From Terriglobia bacterium (lineage in GTDB: Bacteria; Acidobacteriota; Terriglobia; UBA7540), in contig JASHQD010000092.1 of the NCBI GenBank assembly GCA_030037755.1, positions 1 to 58,889 of the forward strand: a DNA stretch of 58,889 nt. Direction: 5' to 3'. This document shows positions 42,793-50,915 of this stretch, piece after piece (within the stretch, counting starts at the first letter, position 1; each line of letters opens with the position of its first letter). The position numbers and the translations under genes are program-made. The notes beneath the pieces were generated by a model. It was not told the origin of the DNA. It saw only the letters and a list, made by a program, of their open reading frames with translations, and made no database searches.

Positions 42793-43690
42793 CGACATCC
42801 TCCAAGACTCCGATTGCATCTTCCGTGAGGACCGCGATCGAGCAATACAGTGAAATCAGATAAGAGGCAATCGCCTTGTGGTCGATCCCCATGAAGCGGA
42901 CCGAGAGGCTCGGCGACACTTCGCCTGGCAAACCGGGCTGGAAGAGCCCGACGACACCCTGCTTGCTCTCACCTGTCCGCAGCAGCAGGATGCTGGTCTT
43001 CTCTTTCTTGATGGGCAGCTTGTCACAGGGCACCAGCGGGACACCCCGCCAGGTCAGGAAGGGCGAACCGAAGAGCGTGGCGGTCGGAGGCGGCACGCCG
43101 CGGTACGTACACTCGCGTCCGAAGGCGGCAATGGCGCGCGGATGCGCAAGGAAGAACGCGGGCTCTTTCCACACCGTGGCAATCAATTCATCCAGATCGT
43201 CCGGCGTGGGGCCGCCCTTTCTGGTCTTGATATGCATATCCGCTGACACGTTGTTAAGGAGCCCGTATTCCTTGTTGTTGACGAGTTCCCGCTCCTGGCG
43301 CTCCTTGATCTTCTCAATGATCAGGCGCAGTTGCTCGCGGATCTGATCGTGAGGGCTGCGGTAAAGGTCGGAAATGCGGGTGTGCACGTCGAGCGTGGTG
43401 GTCACCGCGCTCAGCGTGTACTCACGCGGCTTCTCTTCATAATCGACGTATATCTCAGGTAGTAAAACTTCCTCGCCAGGCGCGCACTCGACGGTGCGGG
43501 TCCCTGGCGCCGTTGGCTTCACCTTGTTGACCCGATACTTGCCGGCTTCCACGGGTACCCAGGGCAGGAACGTGATCAGCCAGCGCGGCGTGATCTGCTC
43601 CATCATGGGTACAGTCTTGGTGACGACAGCGAGTTGCTGTGCACCTTCCACGCCCAGTGTGTGGCGGGTCGGTGTTGTCTCTTCTGGCAT
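42764..43690 (-). CDS. srpI: Family 2A encapsulin shell protein (SrpI-like)
   Basis: 308 residues from the ATG at 43690, with AAGGAG about 8 nt upstream. It has the HK97-fold family 2A sequence pattern: LGVEGAQQLAVVTKTVPMME, QITPRWLITFLPWVPVEAGK, VLLPEIYVDYEEKPREYTLS, AVTTTLDVHTRISDLYRSPH, QERELVNNKEYGLLNNVSAD and SLSVRFMGIDHKAIASYLIS. These shells self-assemble from one protein and package a cysteine desulfurase; elemental sulfur storage has been shown for related systems. The desulfurase gene follows directly. The frame is open upstream, but residues before 43690 are not conserved in type. Confidence 0.93.
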   Translation of the reverse strand: MPEETTPTRHTLGVEGAQQLAVVTKTVPMMEQITPRWLITFLPWVPVEAGKYRVNKVKPTAPGTRTVECAPGEEVLLPEIYVDYEEKPREYTLSAVTTTLDVHTRISDLYRSPHDQIREQLRLIIEKIKERQERELVNNKEYGLLNNVSADMHIKTRKGGPTPDDLDELIATVWKEPAFFLAHPRAIAAFGRECTYRGVPPPTATLFGSPFLTWRGVPLVPCDKLPIKKEKTSILLLRTGESKQGVVGLFQPGLPGEVSPSLSVRFMGIDHKAIASYLISLYCSIAVLTEDAIGVLEDVDVSQYHEYK

Positions 43691-44118
43691 GCCATTAACT
43701 CCTTTCGGGCTGATTGGAAACTGCGTTAATTTCCGAGACTCGGCTCGGACGACCTCTCGGGCGAGGCTCCCCGGCACTTGGCTGGGCTCGCAACGCGGCC
43801 CGAGAAAACACGGGAACGCGGGCGCTCCTGTTGGGTACGGAGCCCCTCTGCATCGGTTCTAGGGAACCCTCCAGTCGTCCGGTCGGGGAATAAATGACGG
43901 TCGGCGAGGTGCACTGTACAGAACGTACGGATCCGGCTGAATGCTCCCTCGCGTCCAAGCGATCGTTTCGCCTGTCACCAACAGCGTGGTGTTCGGAGGT
44001 TCCCGCGGTCTGTGACGACGGTCACACATGCCGGTGTTATGCCTGCGTACGGACTTCCGCGATGCGATCCCTTAATAGTCTACTATTTTAATGGAGTTAG
44101 TTGTAGTACGATGCTGCA
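43691..44118. promoter_or_regulatory. Divergent control region between encapsulin operon and yezD
   Basis: 428 bp with no supported gene. Two palindromes stand out: TGTGA-CGACGG-TCACA at 44011-44026 (perfect CRP-type half-sites) and AATAGT-CT-ACTATT at 44074-44087. The encapsulin leader on the minus strand can form GGTTC/GAACC (43855-43868) and a GGGCGCTCC/GGAGCCC stem (43820-43845). No named riboswitch was recognised. Confidence 0.55.
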
Positions 44119-44310
44119 ATGACCCAATCGAAGCAGGAGACCAGCGATAACGCGCCGCCCCAACAGGAGCGAGAAGTGCTGCACGCGGTTCTCGCAGCCC
44201 TCCGCGGACTGCGGTACGGGTCCGTCGTCCTCACGGTGCACGACGGGCATGTCGTGGAGATCCAGAAAACCGAGAGGCTCCGAGTGAACGAAATGAAGAC
44301 TCCGAGGTAA
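44119..44310 (+). CDS. yezD: YezD/DUF2292-family small protein
   Basis: 63 residues. The core VLAALRGLRYGSVVLTVHDG with HVVEIQKTERLRV is the DUF2292 (YezD) pattern. Such genes often accompany sulfate-assimilation and cysteine genes; their biochemical role is unknown. It is divergent from the encapsulin operon and shares its control region. No clear ribosome-binding site precedes the ATG. Confidence 0.8.
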   Translation: MTQSKQETSDNAPPQQEREVLHAVLAALRGLRYGSVVLTVHDGHVVEIQKTERLRVNEMKTPR

Positions 44311-44611
44311 GACTCACAGGTTCGGGTCGGGTCGGTTCGGTTCGACCAGTCACAGTCCTAAAGGGGGCTCGCGCACCAGCAGCTTGCCACCGTAGCACGA
44401 AATCGCATCTCTGATCTCTTACCCCAAGGGCGTGAGTCTTCCATGTCGAGTCGAGTACAAGATCGCTACAAGTTGGGCTGTTAACTGTGCCACAAAATCA
44501 GCCAGATAGACCGTAGAACGAGTTTCGGGGCCAAAAGGCCCCCAGTTCAGATTCGGGCGCCCCGACCATTCCTTCTCTTGACGGGGCTCATGCCAGCCCT
44601 GCCGTTCGTTC
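44311..44611. other. Intergenic stretch with a tRNA-Pro remnant
   Basis: 301 bp between yezD and the cytochrome P460 gene. It holds a short direct repeat (GTTCGGGTCGGGTCGGTTCG, 44321-44340) and, at 44524-44568, the 3' part of a tRNA-Pro. An open minus-strand frame crosses it but is a by-product of the tRNA sequence. Confidence 0.7.
44524..44568 (+). repeat. Degenerate copy of the tRNA-Pro 3' part (putative att site)
   Basis: 45 nt that match the 3' end of the intact tRNA-Pro (35873-35917) at 39 positions, including the final CGCCCCGACCA. The 5' half of the tRNA is absent. A partial 3' tRNA copy in direct orientation is what integration into a tRNA gene leaves at the far end of an island. Confidence 0.75.
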
Positions 44612-45166
44612 TCATCGGTGCGCGTAATCCGTGAAAACGTAGTCTCTTGTCTTGACGATCGTGTGGCACGCCAACCCGCACTTGGTGTCGTTCGCCTGTG
44701 GCGGCTTGTCTGCCAGCGTACCGGGCCTGAACGTACCGGACGCAGAGTCATACTCGAACACGCCCCATCCCCACCCGCCGCTATCCGCGAACCTCTTGCT
44801 GTCCTTCACCATAAAGTCGACGTCGTGCTGGGTGCCGGGCACCGTCGCTGAAGGGAAGGTCTCCATCTGTATCGGATTCCAGTGGACCTTCGCCATCTTA
44901 GCGCCGTCGGGAAAGGGCTTGCCGTTGCCGGGAGCGCCGGCTTGGTAGGCTGCGATCATCACAGGATTAGCGAGCGTCGCAGCCAAAAGGGGTCCGTCGT
45001 GACTGATAGAGACAACCTCCCATGACTCGTACCCCTTGAACTCAGAGAACGCAAGCCCGTTCGGCACTTGCAAACTGTACTTGTCCTGTGCCGAAAAGGT
45101 CTTGCTGGCCAACATCACGAGCATTGCCGCGATGATCACCGTCAGTCCGTATGAAAGTCTTGTCAA
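44612..45166 (-). CDS. Cytochrome P460-family protein
   Basis: 184 residues from a TTG at 45166, chosen because AAGGAG precedes it; the frame opens earlier but no better start is seen. A signal peptide (LTVIIAAMLVMLASKTFSA) leads to the P460 domain with FSEFKGYESWEVVSISHDG, VHWNPIQMETFPSATVPGTQ and a C-terminal haem site DTKCGLACHTIVKTRDYVFT. P460 cytochromes oxidise hydroxylamine or detoxify nitrogen oxides. It lies just outside the putative island. Confidence 0.85.
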   Translation of the reverse strand: MTRLSYGLTVIIAAMLVMLASKTFSAQDKYSLQVPNGLAFSEFKGYESWEVVSISHDGPLLAATLANPVMIAAYQAGAPGNGKPFPDGAKMAKVHWNPIQMETFPSATVPGTQHDVDFMVKDSKRFADSGGWGWGVFEYDSASGTFRPGTLADKPPQANDTKCGLACHTIVKTRDYVFTDYAHR

Positions 45167-45257
45167 GGTCGTTTCTCCTTCTTCGGCAAGTCGCCTCGCC
45201 GCATCCTCCGGGCTTGGCTCAGTCGAGCCATGGTATGTCTCTCTTTGAGACTTGGAC

Positions 45258-45359
45258 CTACATAGCCCCACACTCGTCAATGACTGCTGCGCCTGCCTTG
45301 CAAACTACCTCATCCTGAGAATCGGTACCGCCGGAGCATCCAATGGCGCCATGAGCTGA
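45258..45359 (-). pseudogene. C-terminal fragment of a GlcG/HbpS (DUF336)-like protein
   Basis: A minus-strand frame ends SAHGAIGCSGGTDSQDEVVC then KAGAAVIDECGAM, close to the GAIGVSGGTxxQDExVAKAG end of HbpS/GlcG proteins. Upstream (to about 45480) only patches such as AYDGKRAKDFRRSDFR remain and no intact N-terminus is seen. It is read as a decayed gene. The rest of 45167-45843 shows nothing else that I can support. Confidence 0.45.
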
Positions 45360-45843
45360 AGCTCGAAAATCGGACCGGCGGAAATCTTTCGCCCTCTTTC
45401 CGTCATATGCTTCTACCCCAATGCCGTCCCGATCAAAACAAAAACGCGGAAAGCAACCGATTGGGCTCTCGTTTCCCACCGCATTTCCGCCGGACGTTAT
45501 TCGAACTCGTCTCCTAGTAAAACAACGTCGCACCGGAGCCCGCGCCACGCTGCCGCCCGTGCCCGGTGCGCTACGTCCCTCGCTAGCGCACTCTGCATTC
45601 CAAACGAGCCTACCCGGCGCCTAAGGAAAGGCTCTAATGGGAAAAGGCTTAGCCAGAGCTGCCGGAGGTCAGAGGGGATGCTCAGGGCTTGGAGGTGCCA
45701 ATAGGTCGCCTCCAGTGCCAATACTGCGCCACGCGATCGCTCCACTGAGGGATACGCGCTGGGGACTGTCATGAACGGTCGAAGGATTGTTGGGCTCTTG
45801 TTCCAAGCCCTCGCGATTCCGAGCCTGCGCATCGTGACCGACG

Positions 45844-46317
45844 TTATGGATTAGCCGCGAAATTCCGCGGATCGTCTTTCGAGTTGACATATTCCAGGCC
45901 GAGCGGACCGATCGCCGTCACCTGCGTGACGTACTCGCCGGATTTTGCCCAGTGGAAGTGGGAGGTATTGCCCGGCAGAATGATCGCCGCACCGGGTGGG
46001 TACGCCTCCAGCTTATCGGCATCGAATTGATCGCCCAAGCCGACGTAGAAGACGCCGGAAATTACGGTGTAAATGCGGTCCTCGGGGTGCCGGTGAGGCA
46101 TCAGTTTCACGCCACGAGGCACTTTGACCCTGACCATATACGGTCCTTGCTCCGAGGGGTTGCCAACCAGGACCGCCAGGCGTGCCTCCGGTGGGAACGC
46201 CGCGAAAGCCTTCCACTCAATGTCTTCGGCCAGGATGGCTCGGAACGTCGCCTGACCCGGTTGATGACGACCCGCTGCTTCGTTGAGAGCTTGAGGCTCG
46301 CGCACTCGTTGTGACAT
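45844..46317 (-). CDS. Cupin-domain protein
   Basis: 157 residues from the ATG at 46317 with AGAGGTG upstream. The cupin motifs are GVKLMPHRHPEDRIYTVISG, with a His-x-His and following acidic residue, and a second block PGNTSHFHWAKSGEYVTQVT. It probably binds a metal in one barrel. The substrate is unknown. A 160-bp gap separates it from the acyl-CoA synthetase. Confidence 0.82.
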   Translation of the reverse strand: MSQRVREPQALNEAAGRHQPGQATFRAILAEDIEWKAFAAFPPEARLAVLVGNPSEQGPYMVRVKVPRGVKLMPHRHPEDRIYTVISGVFYVGLGDQFDADKLEAYPPGAAIILPGNTSHFHWAKSGEYVTQVTAIGPLGLEYVNSKDDPRNFAANP

Positions 46318-46477
46318 AGGCACCTCTTTCTTGTCAGGCTCTCGGCAAGCCCGCCAAATTCCGGCAATAGTTCTGGGATACACCGCGCCGGATCGAACGA
46401 GCAGATCTCCATTCGGATAGCGGTTTCGGATCCCCAATTGAGCCGACGGCACGCTTCTCGCCAGAGGCTTTACTCGC

Positions 46478-48091
46478 TCACGCTGTTTCAATCTGCGCCG
46501 CCTTCTCCAGGCCCAATCTTTCGATCTCCATCTGTCGGATCACGTACTTCTGGACCTTTCCGGTGACCGTCATCGGGAACGATTCGACGAAGCGGATATG
46601 CTGCGGAATCTTCAGATGCGCGATCCGCCCGCGGCAGAATTCGCGAATCTCATCCTCCGTTGCGTTCTCGCCGCTCTTCAGCCTGATCCAGGCCGCCACG
46701 GTCTCGCCCAGCTTCTCGTCCGGCACGCCGACCACCTGGACATCGGAGATCTTCGGGTGCGCGTACAAAAACTCTTCGACTTCGCGCGGATAAATGTTCT
46801 CGCCGCCGCGGATGATCATGTCCTTCAGCCGGCCCGTGATGCGGAAATACCCATCGGGCCGCATGGCGGCGAGATCGCCGGTGTGTAGCCAGCCCTCGCT
46901 GTCGATGGCGCGATCCGTGGCTTCCGGGTCCTGGTCGTAGCCCTTCATCACCATGTAGCCTCGCGCGCACAATTCGCCCTGCTCGCCCACGGGCGCGGTG
47001 CTGCCGTCAACGGTGACGATCTTCACCTCCGTCTCGGGGCAGGCGCGCCCGACGGTGGAGACGCGCCGGTCGAGCGGGTCTTCCACGTCCACCATGGTGA
47101 TCCCCGGCGACGACTCCGTCTGGCCATAGGCGATTGTCATCTGGGCGCAGTGCATGTCTTCGACCACGCGCTTCATGATTTCGATCGGGCAAGGCGCGCC
47201 CGCCATCAGCCCCGTCCGCAGGCTCGTGAGATCGAAGCGCGAGAATTCGGGATGCTGCAGCTCAGCGATGAACATGGTGGGCACGCCGTAGATCGCGGTG
47301 GCCCGCTCCTTCTCGATCGCCTGCAGCGTGGCGAGCGGATCGAAGGTTGGCGCAGGAAAGACCATGGCGGCGCCGGTCGTGATCGACGCCATGGTCCCGA
47401 TCACGCAGCCGAAACAGTGGTAAAGCGGCACCGCGATACAGATGCGGTCCTGTTCTGAAATGCGCATCCCGTTGGCCATGATGCGGCCGTTGTTGACGAG
47501 GTTATGGTGCGTGAGCAGCACGCCCTTGGGCGATCCCGTGGTTCCCGAGGTGTACTGAATGTTGATCACGTCCTCGCAATCGGTTGGACCCGGGCCGGCG
47601 TCGCGGCCTCCTGCAATCATGCGGTCCCATGACTCGTCGCCGAGGCAGATGACGTGGCGCAGAGCGGTGTCCTGGCCGCAGCTTGCTTCCTGCAGGACCG
47701 ATTTGTAATCGGCGCGCGCGTCGCAGGCACGCAGTACCAGCACCTTCATCCCCGATTTCTTCAGGACGTAGCGCAGTTCGTGGGCGCGATAGGCGGGGTT
47801 CACATTCACCTGCACAAGCCCAGCGCGCGCGCAGCCCAGTTGCAGATAGATCCATTCGGCGCAGTTCGTCGCCCACACACCCACGCGATCGCCGGGTTCG
47901 AGACCGAGGCCGATCAGCCCGCGCGCCGCACGCTCCACCTGTTCCACGAGGCCGGTCCACCTCAGTCGGACGTCTTGATGACGAACGACCAGCGCGTCGC
48001 GGTCCGGGAATTTGGCCGCCGTTTCGCACAGCACCTGATGCGTCGTCTTGCAGGCCAAGTCGAATTTGGGTCCGCGCGCGTAGCTGTCCAT
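46478..48091 (-). CDS. Acyl-CoA synthetase (AMP-binding family)
   Basis: 537 residues from the ATG at 48091 (MDSYARGPKFDLACKTTHQV); the upstream open frame is repeat DNA. The AMP-binding motif is NIQYTSGTTGSPKGVLLTHH. Other motifs are MTIAYGQTESSPG, GWLHTGDLAAMRPDGYFRIT and GRLKDMIIRGGENIYPREVE, with the C-terminal Lys in TVTGKVQKYVIRQ. It activates a fatty or related acid to its CoA ester. A palindromic repeat sits in its leader, so the ribosome-binding site is weak. Confidence 0.93.
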   Translation of the reverse strand: MDSYARGPKFDLACKTTHQVLCETAAKFPDRDALVVRHQDVRLRWTGLVEQVERAARGLIGLGLEPGDRVGVWATNCAEWIYLQLGCARAGLVQVNVNPAYRAHELRYVLKKSGMKVLVLRACDARADYKSVLQEASCGQDTALRHVICLGDESWDRMIAGGRDAGPGPTDCEDVINIQYTSGTTGSPKGVLLTHHNLVNNGRIMANGMRISEQDRICIAVPLYHCFGCVIGTMASITTGAAMVFPAPTFDPLATLQAIEKERATAIYGVPTMFIAELQHPEFSRFDLTSLRTGLMAGAPCPIEIMKRVVEDMHCAQMTIAYGQTESSPGITMVDVEDPLDRRVSTVGRACPETEVKIVTVDGSTAPVGEQGELCARGYMVMKGYDQDPEATDRAIDSEGWLHTGDLAAMRPDGYFRITGRLKDMIIRGGENIYPREVEEFLYAHPKISDVQVVGVPDEKLGETVAAWIRLKSGENATEDEIREFCRGRIAHLKIPQHIRFVESFPMTVTGKVQKYVIRQMEIERLGLEKAAQIETA

Positions 48092-48103
48092 CGCAGTGTG
48101 CTT

Positions 48104-48158
48104 GTGGTGCAGGCCTTTAGCCTGCCCTGCTGATCTCCAGGCTGGAAGCCAGCACCAC
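48104..48158. repeat. GTGGTGC...GCACCAC palindromic repeat
   Basis: Two imperfect inverted 21-nt arms (48104-48124 and 48138-48158, agreeing at about 17 positions) separated by 13 nt. It lies exactly in the short gap between the SnoaL-like gene and the acyl-CoA synthetase, a third palindrome family in this window. Confidence 0.8.
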
Positions 48159-48165
48159 AACGACG

Positions 48166-48609
48166 TCATCGGCCGGCGACATAAACGCCCGGGGCCGGGG
48201 CCGGGGCCGCTCCGGTCATTTGCTGGATCAAGCCGAGCATGTCCCAGTTCTGCCATGCCTCGGCAAATTTCCCGTCGTGAAAGCGAATCAGGGTCATTCC
48301 CGTCGTGCGCACTTCTTTGCCGGTCGGCGGGATGCCGAGACCGTCGCCGGTGTGGCGCGCCGTCACCGACCAGCGCAGGCTTGCGTAATCGCCTTCCGAA
48401 ATCGCCTCGTGCGGCGTAATGCGCATGTCGGAGAGCGTGGCGTTAATCCGGTCGTAGAAGATCTTGAACTCCCCGGGTCCGCGAGTGTCGTTTTCCCCGT
48501 CGTGGAGCACGGTATCGGGAAGCAGCATCTCGTCGATGGCTTCGCGCCGGCCCTTGTTCCAGACTTCTTCAAACCAGCGGACGATCATCTGTTTCTGATA
48601 GTCGGACAT
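48166..48609 (-). CDS. SnoaL-like polyketide cyclase/ester cyclase family protein
   Basis: 147 residues from the ATG at 48609 with AGGAGGGG just upstream. NTF2-like fold: MIVRWFEEVWNKGRREAIDE, MLLPDTVLHDGENDTRGPGE, HTGDGLGIPPTGKEVRTTGM and FHDGKFAEAWQNWDMLGLIQ. SnoaL-like proteins of this type are often enzymes or binders of hydrophobic ligands; the ligand here is unknown. A Pro/Ala-rich tail (GAAPAPAPGVYVAGR) is formed next to the palindromic repeat. Confidence 0.82.
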   Translation of the reverse strand: MSDYQKQMIVRWFEEVWNKGRREAIDEMLLPDTVLHDGENDTRGPGEFKIFYDRINATLSDMRITPHEAISEGDYASLRWSVTARHTGDGLGIPPTGKEVRTTGMTLIRFHDGKFAEAWQNWDMLGLIQQMTGAAPAPAPGVYVAGR

Positions 48610-49647
48610 AACCCCTCCTGGCAACGGTCATACTTTAGCTGCCTCTGTGACCGCATGCGGGCGCAGGCGGCGGCAGAGAAACGGCATACAGTTTGCATGG
48701 CAGGCCCTTCGCGAGGCAAGTCGTAGAATCGCGCTGTAGCGGCGGTGTCCCCACCGCTGAAGCGACGCTCATCCGAAGCGGCGGTAGGGAAACCGCCGCT
48801 AGAGTGGGCCCAAGTGTAACAAAGTGTAACCGGAAAGCCGGTCCCGTGAGGCTTTGCAGGCGAAAAGCTGCATGTACACTGCCCTTTTCAAAAAAACGGC
48901 CTTTTTTTCGGCGCAACCTTATGAAAATAAGTGATTTAGCCTCAATGGCTTTGGCAATGGTCATATCTGACCTAATCTTTTGATTCTATGGCAGTTAACC
49001 CTAATGGCTTTGCTGGCTTTGGAGAGGCCTCCCTGAGCCTGCCTTTTGCTGAAAACAGCCCTTTTTTCGTCGTAACTCACTGAAAACAGAGAAGATGACC
49101 TTAGTGGCTTTGGCAAAGGCGAATTCTCGACTAAATTACTCATTTTGAAGCTCTTAGCCCTAATGGCTTTGGTTGGCTTTGGGGATTCTGTCGCCGGGCG
49201 GCGTTCACGCCAGGATCTCGAACAGTTCTCTTTCAAGGTGAGCTGCAAACTCCCCTCCAGGCGCTCTGCCTTCCTGGAAATTGCCTCCAGACCGAGCTGA
49301 AGGCGGCGACGTTGACGAGTCCGAAGATGAAGACGGAATCTGATGGCTAATCACAGCAGTTTCAACGGACAGCTGGAGCCTAGCAGGCTTGTGGCGGCAG
49401 GTAAAGGTATAAGACGTTTTGCACGGTAGCGAATGTTCCGAATGTTTACAATGTTTCTGGGCCGGGCTCAGCCAGCCTTCGAGTCGCTTACCGCGACGTG
49501 CACGCGGATGTTCCTGGCACTGTACAAAAAGCCGCCCCAGCGCGAGATCAGGACACCACCCGCCGCGGCCTCGCGTTGACATGCGCCACTGGCGGTATGG
49601 GAGAATCGGCACGAGATGAAATTACAGCTGTAACTTATGGAACATTT
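48610..49647. other. 1-kb intergenic region rich in repeats
   Basis: Starts with a tandem pair of TGTAGCGGCGGT palindromes (48732-48804). From about 48885 to 49190 an AT-richer segment of about 155 bp occurs twice with many differences; both copies hold AATGGCTTTGG- and TTAGTGGCTTTGG-like words, poly-T tracts and GAAAA runs. The rest (49200-49647) holds only weak open frames on both strands. No gene is supported. Confidence 0.6.
48732..48804. repeat. TGTAGCGGCGGT palindromic repeat pair
   Basis: CTGTAGCGGCGGT-GTCC-CCACCGCT is followed, after 21 nt, by GCGGCGGT-AGGGAA-ACCGCCGC and TAGAG. Both are hairpins, and the outer TGTAG/CTAGA ends are nearly inverted. Same family as the elements at 26.7, 51.8, 57.9 and 58.8 kb. 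Confidence 0.85.
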
Positions 49648-50760
49648 ATGATCGCCGATCTCGATTTCGAGCTGCTGCCGGCGATGTCGAATCCCGCCGG
49701 AAAACACCTGGGCATCGGAGTGGTCGGCGCCGGATTCATCGTCCGCGACATTCAGCTGGTCGCCTACGCGAACGCCGGTTTCAACGTGGTGGCGATCGCT
49801 TCCGACGATCCGGAAAACTCACGGCACGTGGCCGCGCTGCGCGGCGTTCCCAAATCCTACGCGACTTATAGCGAGCTGCTGCGCGATCCCGCTGTCGAGA
49901 TCGTCGACATCGCCATTCCGCCCGACCGGCAACTCGACGTGGTTCACGAGGCGGTCTCGCAAGGCGGGCACGTCAGGGGCATCCTCTGCCAGAAGCCGTT
50001 GGCGGTCACCTACCCGGACGCGCTGGAGATCGTGCGTCTTTGCCGCGAGGCCGGAATCACGCTGGGCGTGAATCAGAACATGCGCTACGACCAGTCGATC
50101 CGCGCGCTCAAGGCGCTGCTCGATCGCGGCGAGCTGGGCACGCCGGTGATCGCGACCATCGACATGCGCGCCGTTCTGCACTGGCAAGCCTGGCTGCGGA
50201 ATTACGGCCGGCTGACGCTGCTCAACATGAGCATCCATCACCTGGACTGCTTCCGGTTTCTCTTTGGAACGCCGGAGACGGTCTTCGTGAGCGCGCGGCA
50301 GGATCCGCGCACGAAGTTCGCACACACGGACGGCATCTGCCTCTACATTCTCGAATACCCGGACGGCTTGCGGGCCGCCGCCTGGGACGACGTCTGGGCC
50401 GGGCCCGGTCCCGATGGCGCCGTCAAGGATCATCACATTCGCTGGCGCGTCGAGGGCACCGACGGCATGGCGCACGGGACGATCGGCTGGCCGGCGTATC
50501 CCAATCGCCAGCCGAGCACGATCGACTTCACCACCAAGCGGCGTCCGGGCTACCTGTTTGCGCCGCGCTGGCCCGAGGTGTGGTTTCCGGACGCGTTCTC
50601 GGGAACCATGGGCCAACTTCTCGACGCCGTCGCGCGCGGGACCGAGCCCGAAATCAGCGGGCGGGACAACCTGGAGACGATGGCGCTGGTCGAAGCCTGC
50701 TACCGGTCGCTCGAGGAGCGGCGCCTGGTCCGTGTGGGCGAGGTTCTCGAGGGCCGATAG
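49648..50760 (+). CDS. Gfo/Idh/MocA-family oxidoreductase
   Basis: 370 residues from the ATG at 49648; an ATG at 49684 (MSNPAGKHLGIGVVGAGFIV) is a strong alternative. The Rossmann motif GVVGAGFIV, the EIVDIAIPPDRQ strand and the catalytic-type KPLAVTYPDALEIVRLCREA (Glu-Lys-Pro replaced by Gln-Lys-Pro) identify the family. It probably oxidises or reduces a sugar or inositol derivative with NAD(P). A sugar isomerase and a PhyH oxygenase follow on the same strand. Confidence 0.88.
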   Translation: MIADLDFELLPAMSNPAGKHLGIGVVGAGFIVRDIQLVAYANAGFNVVAIASDDPENSRHVAALRGVPKSYATYSELLRDPAVEIVDIAIPPDRQLDVVHEAVSQGGHVRGILCQKPLAVTYPDALEIVRLCREAGITLGVNQNMRYDQSIRALKALLDRGELGTPVIATIDMRAVLHWQAWLRNYGRLTLLNMSIHHLDCFRFLFGTPETVFVSARQDPRTKFAHTDGICLYILEYPDGLRAAAWDDVWAGPGPDGAVKDHHIRWRVEGTDGMAHGTIGWPAYPNRQPSTIDFTTKRRPGYLFAPRWPEVWFPDAFSGTMGQLLDAVARGTEPEISGRDNLETMALVEACYRSLEERRLVRVGEVLEGR

Positions 50761-50915
50761 AGCCTTAAGGGGCCCACACTTCTTTCTGAGCGACCCCGGA
50801 GAGCGACCAAGACTCGAAATTGGCTCCCCCGCGGCCGGAGTGATCGAGTCAAGTTGACCCTCGGCATCCGTCTGTGAAAAACTTCTGTTATCGGCTTAGT
50901 GAGAAGGAGCCTGCT

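Noticed and set aside
44419-44751. 110-codon frame across the tRNA remnant, considered as an integrase tail
   Set aside because: The only familiar part comes from the tRNA sequence; no recombinase motif (R-H-R-Y) is present.
48885-49190. CRISPR array
   Set aside because: The repeats are two long diverged units and not short exact repeats with spacers; no cas gene is in the window.
49205-49612. 135-codon minus-strand frame upstream of the oxidoreductase gene
   Set aside because: Low-complexity Ser/Arg/Cys composition, no start signal and no recognised domain; kept only as part of the noncoding description.
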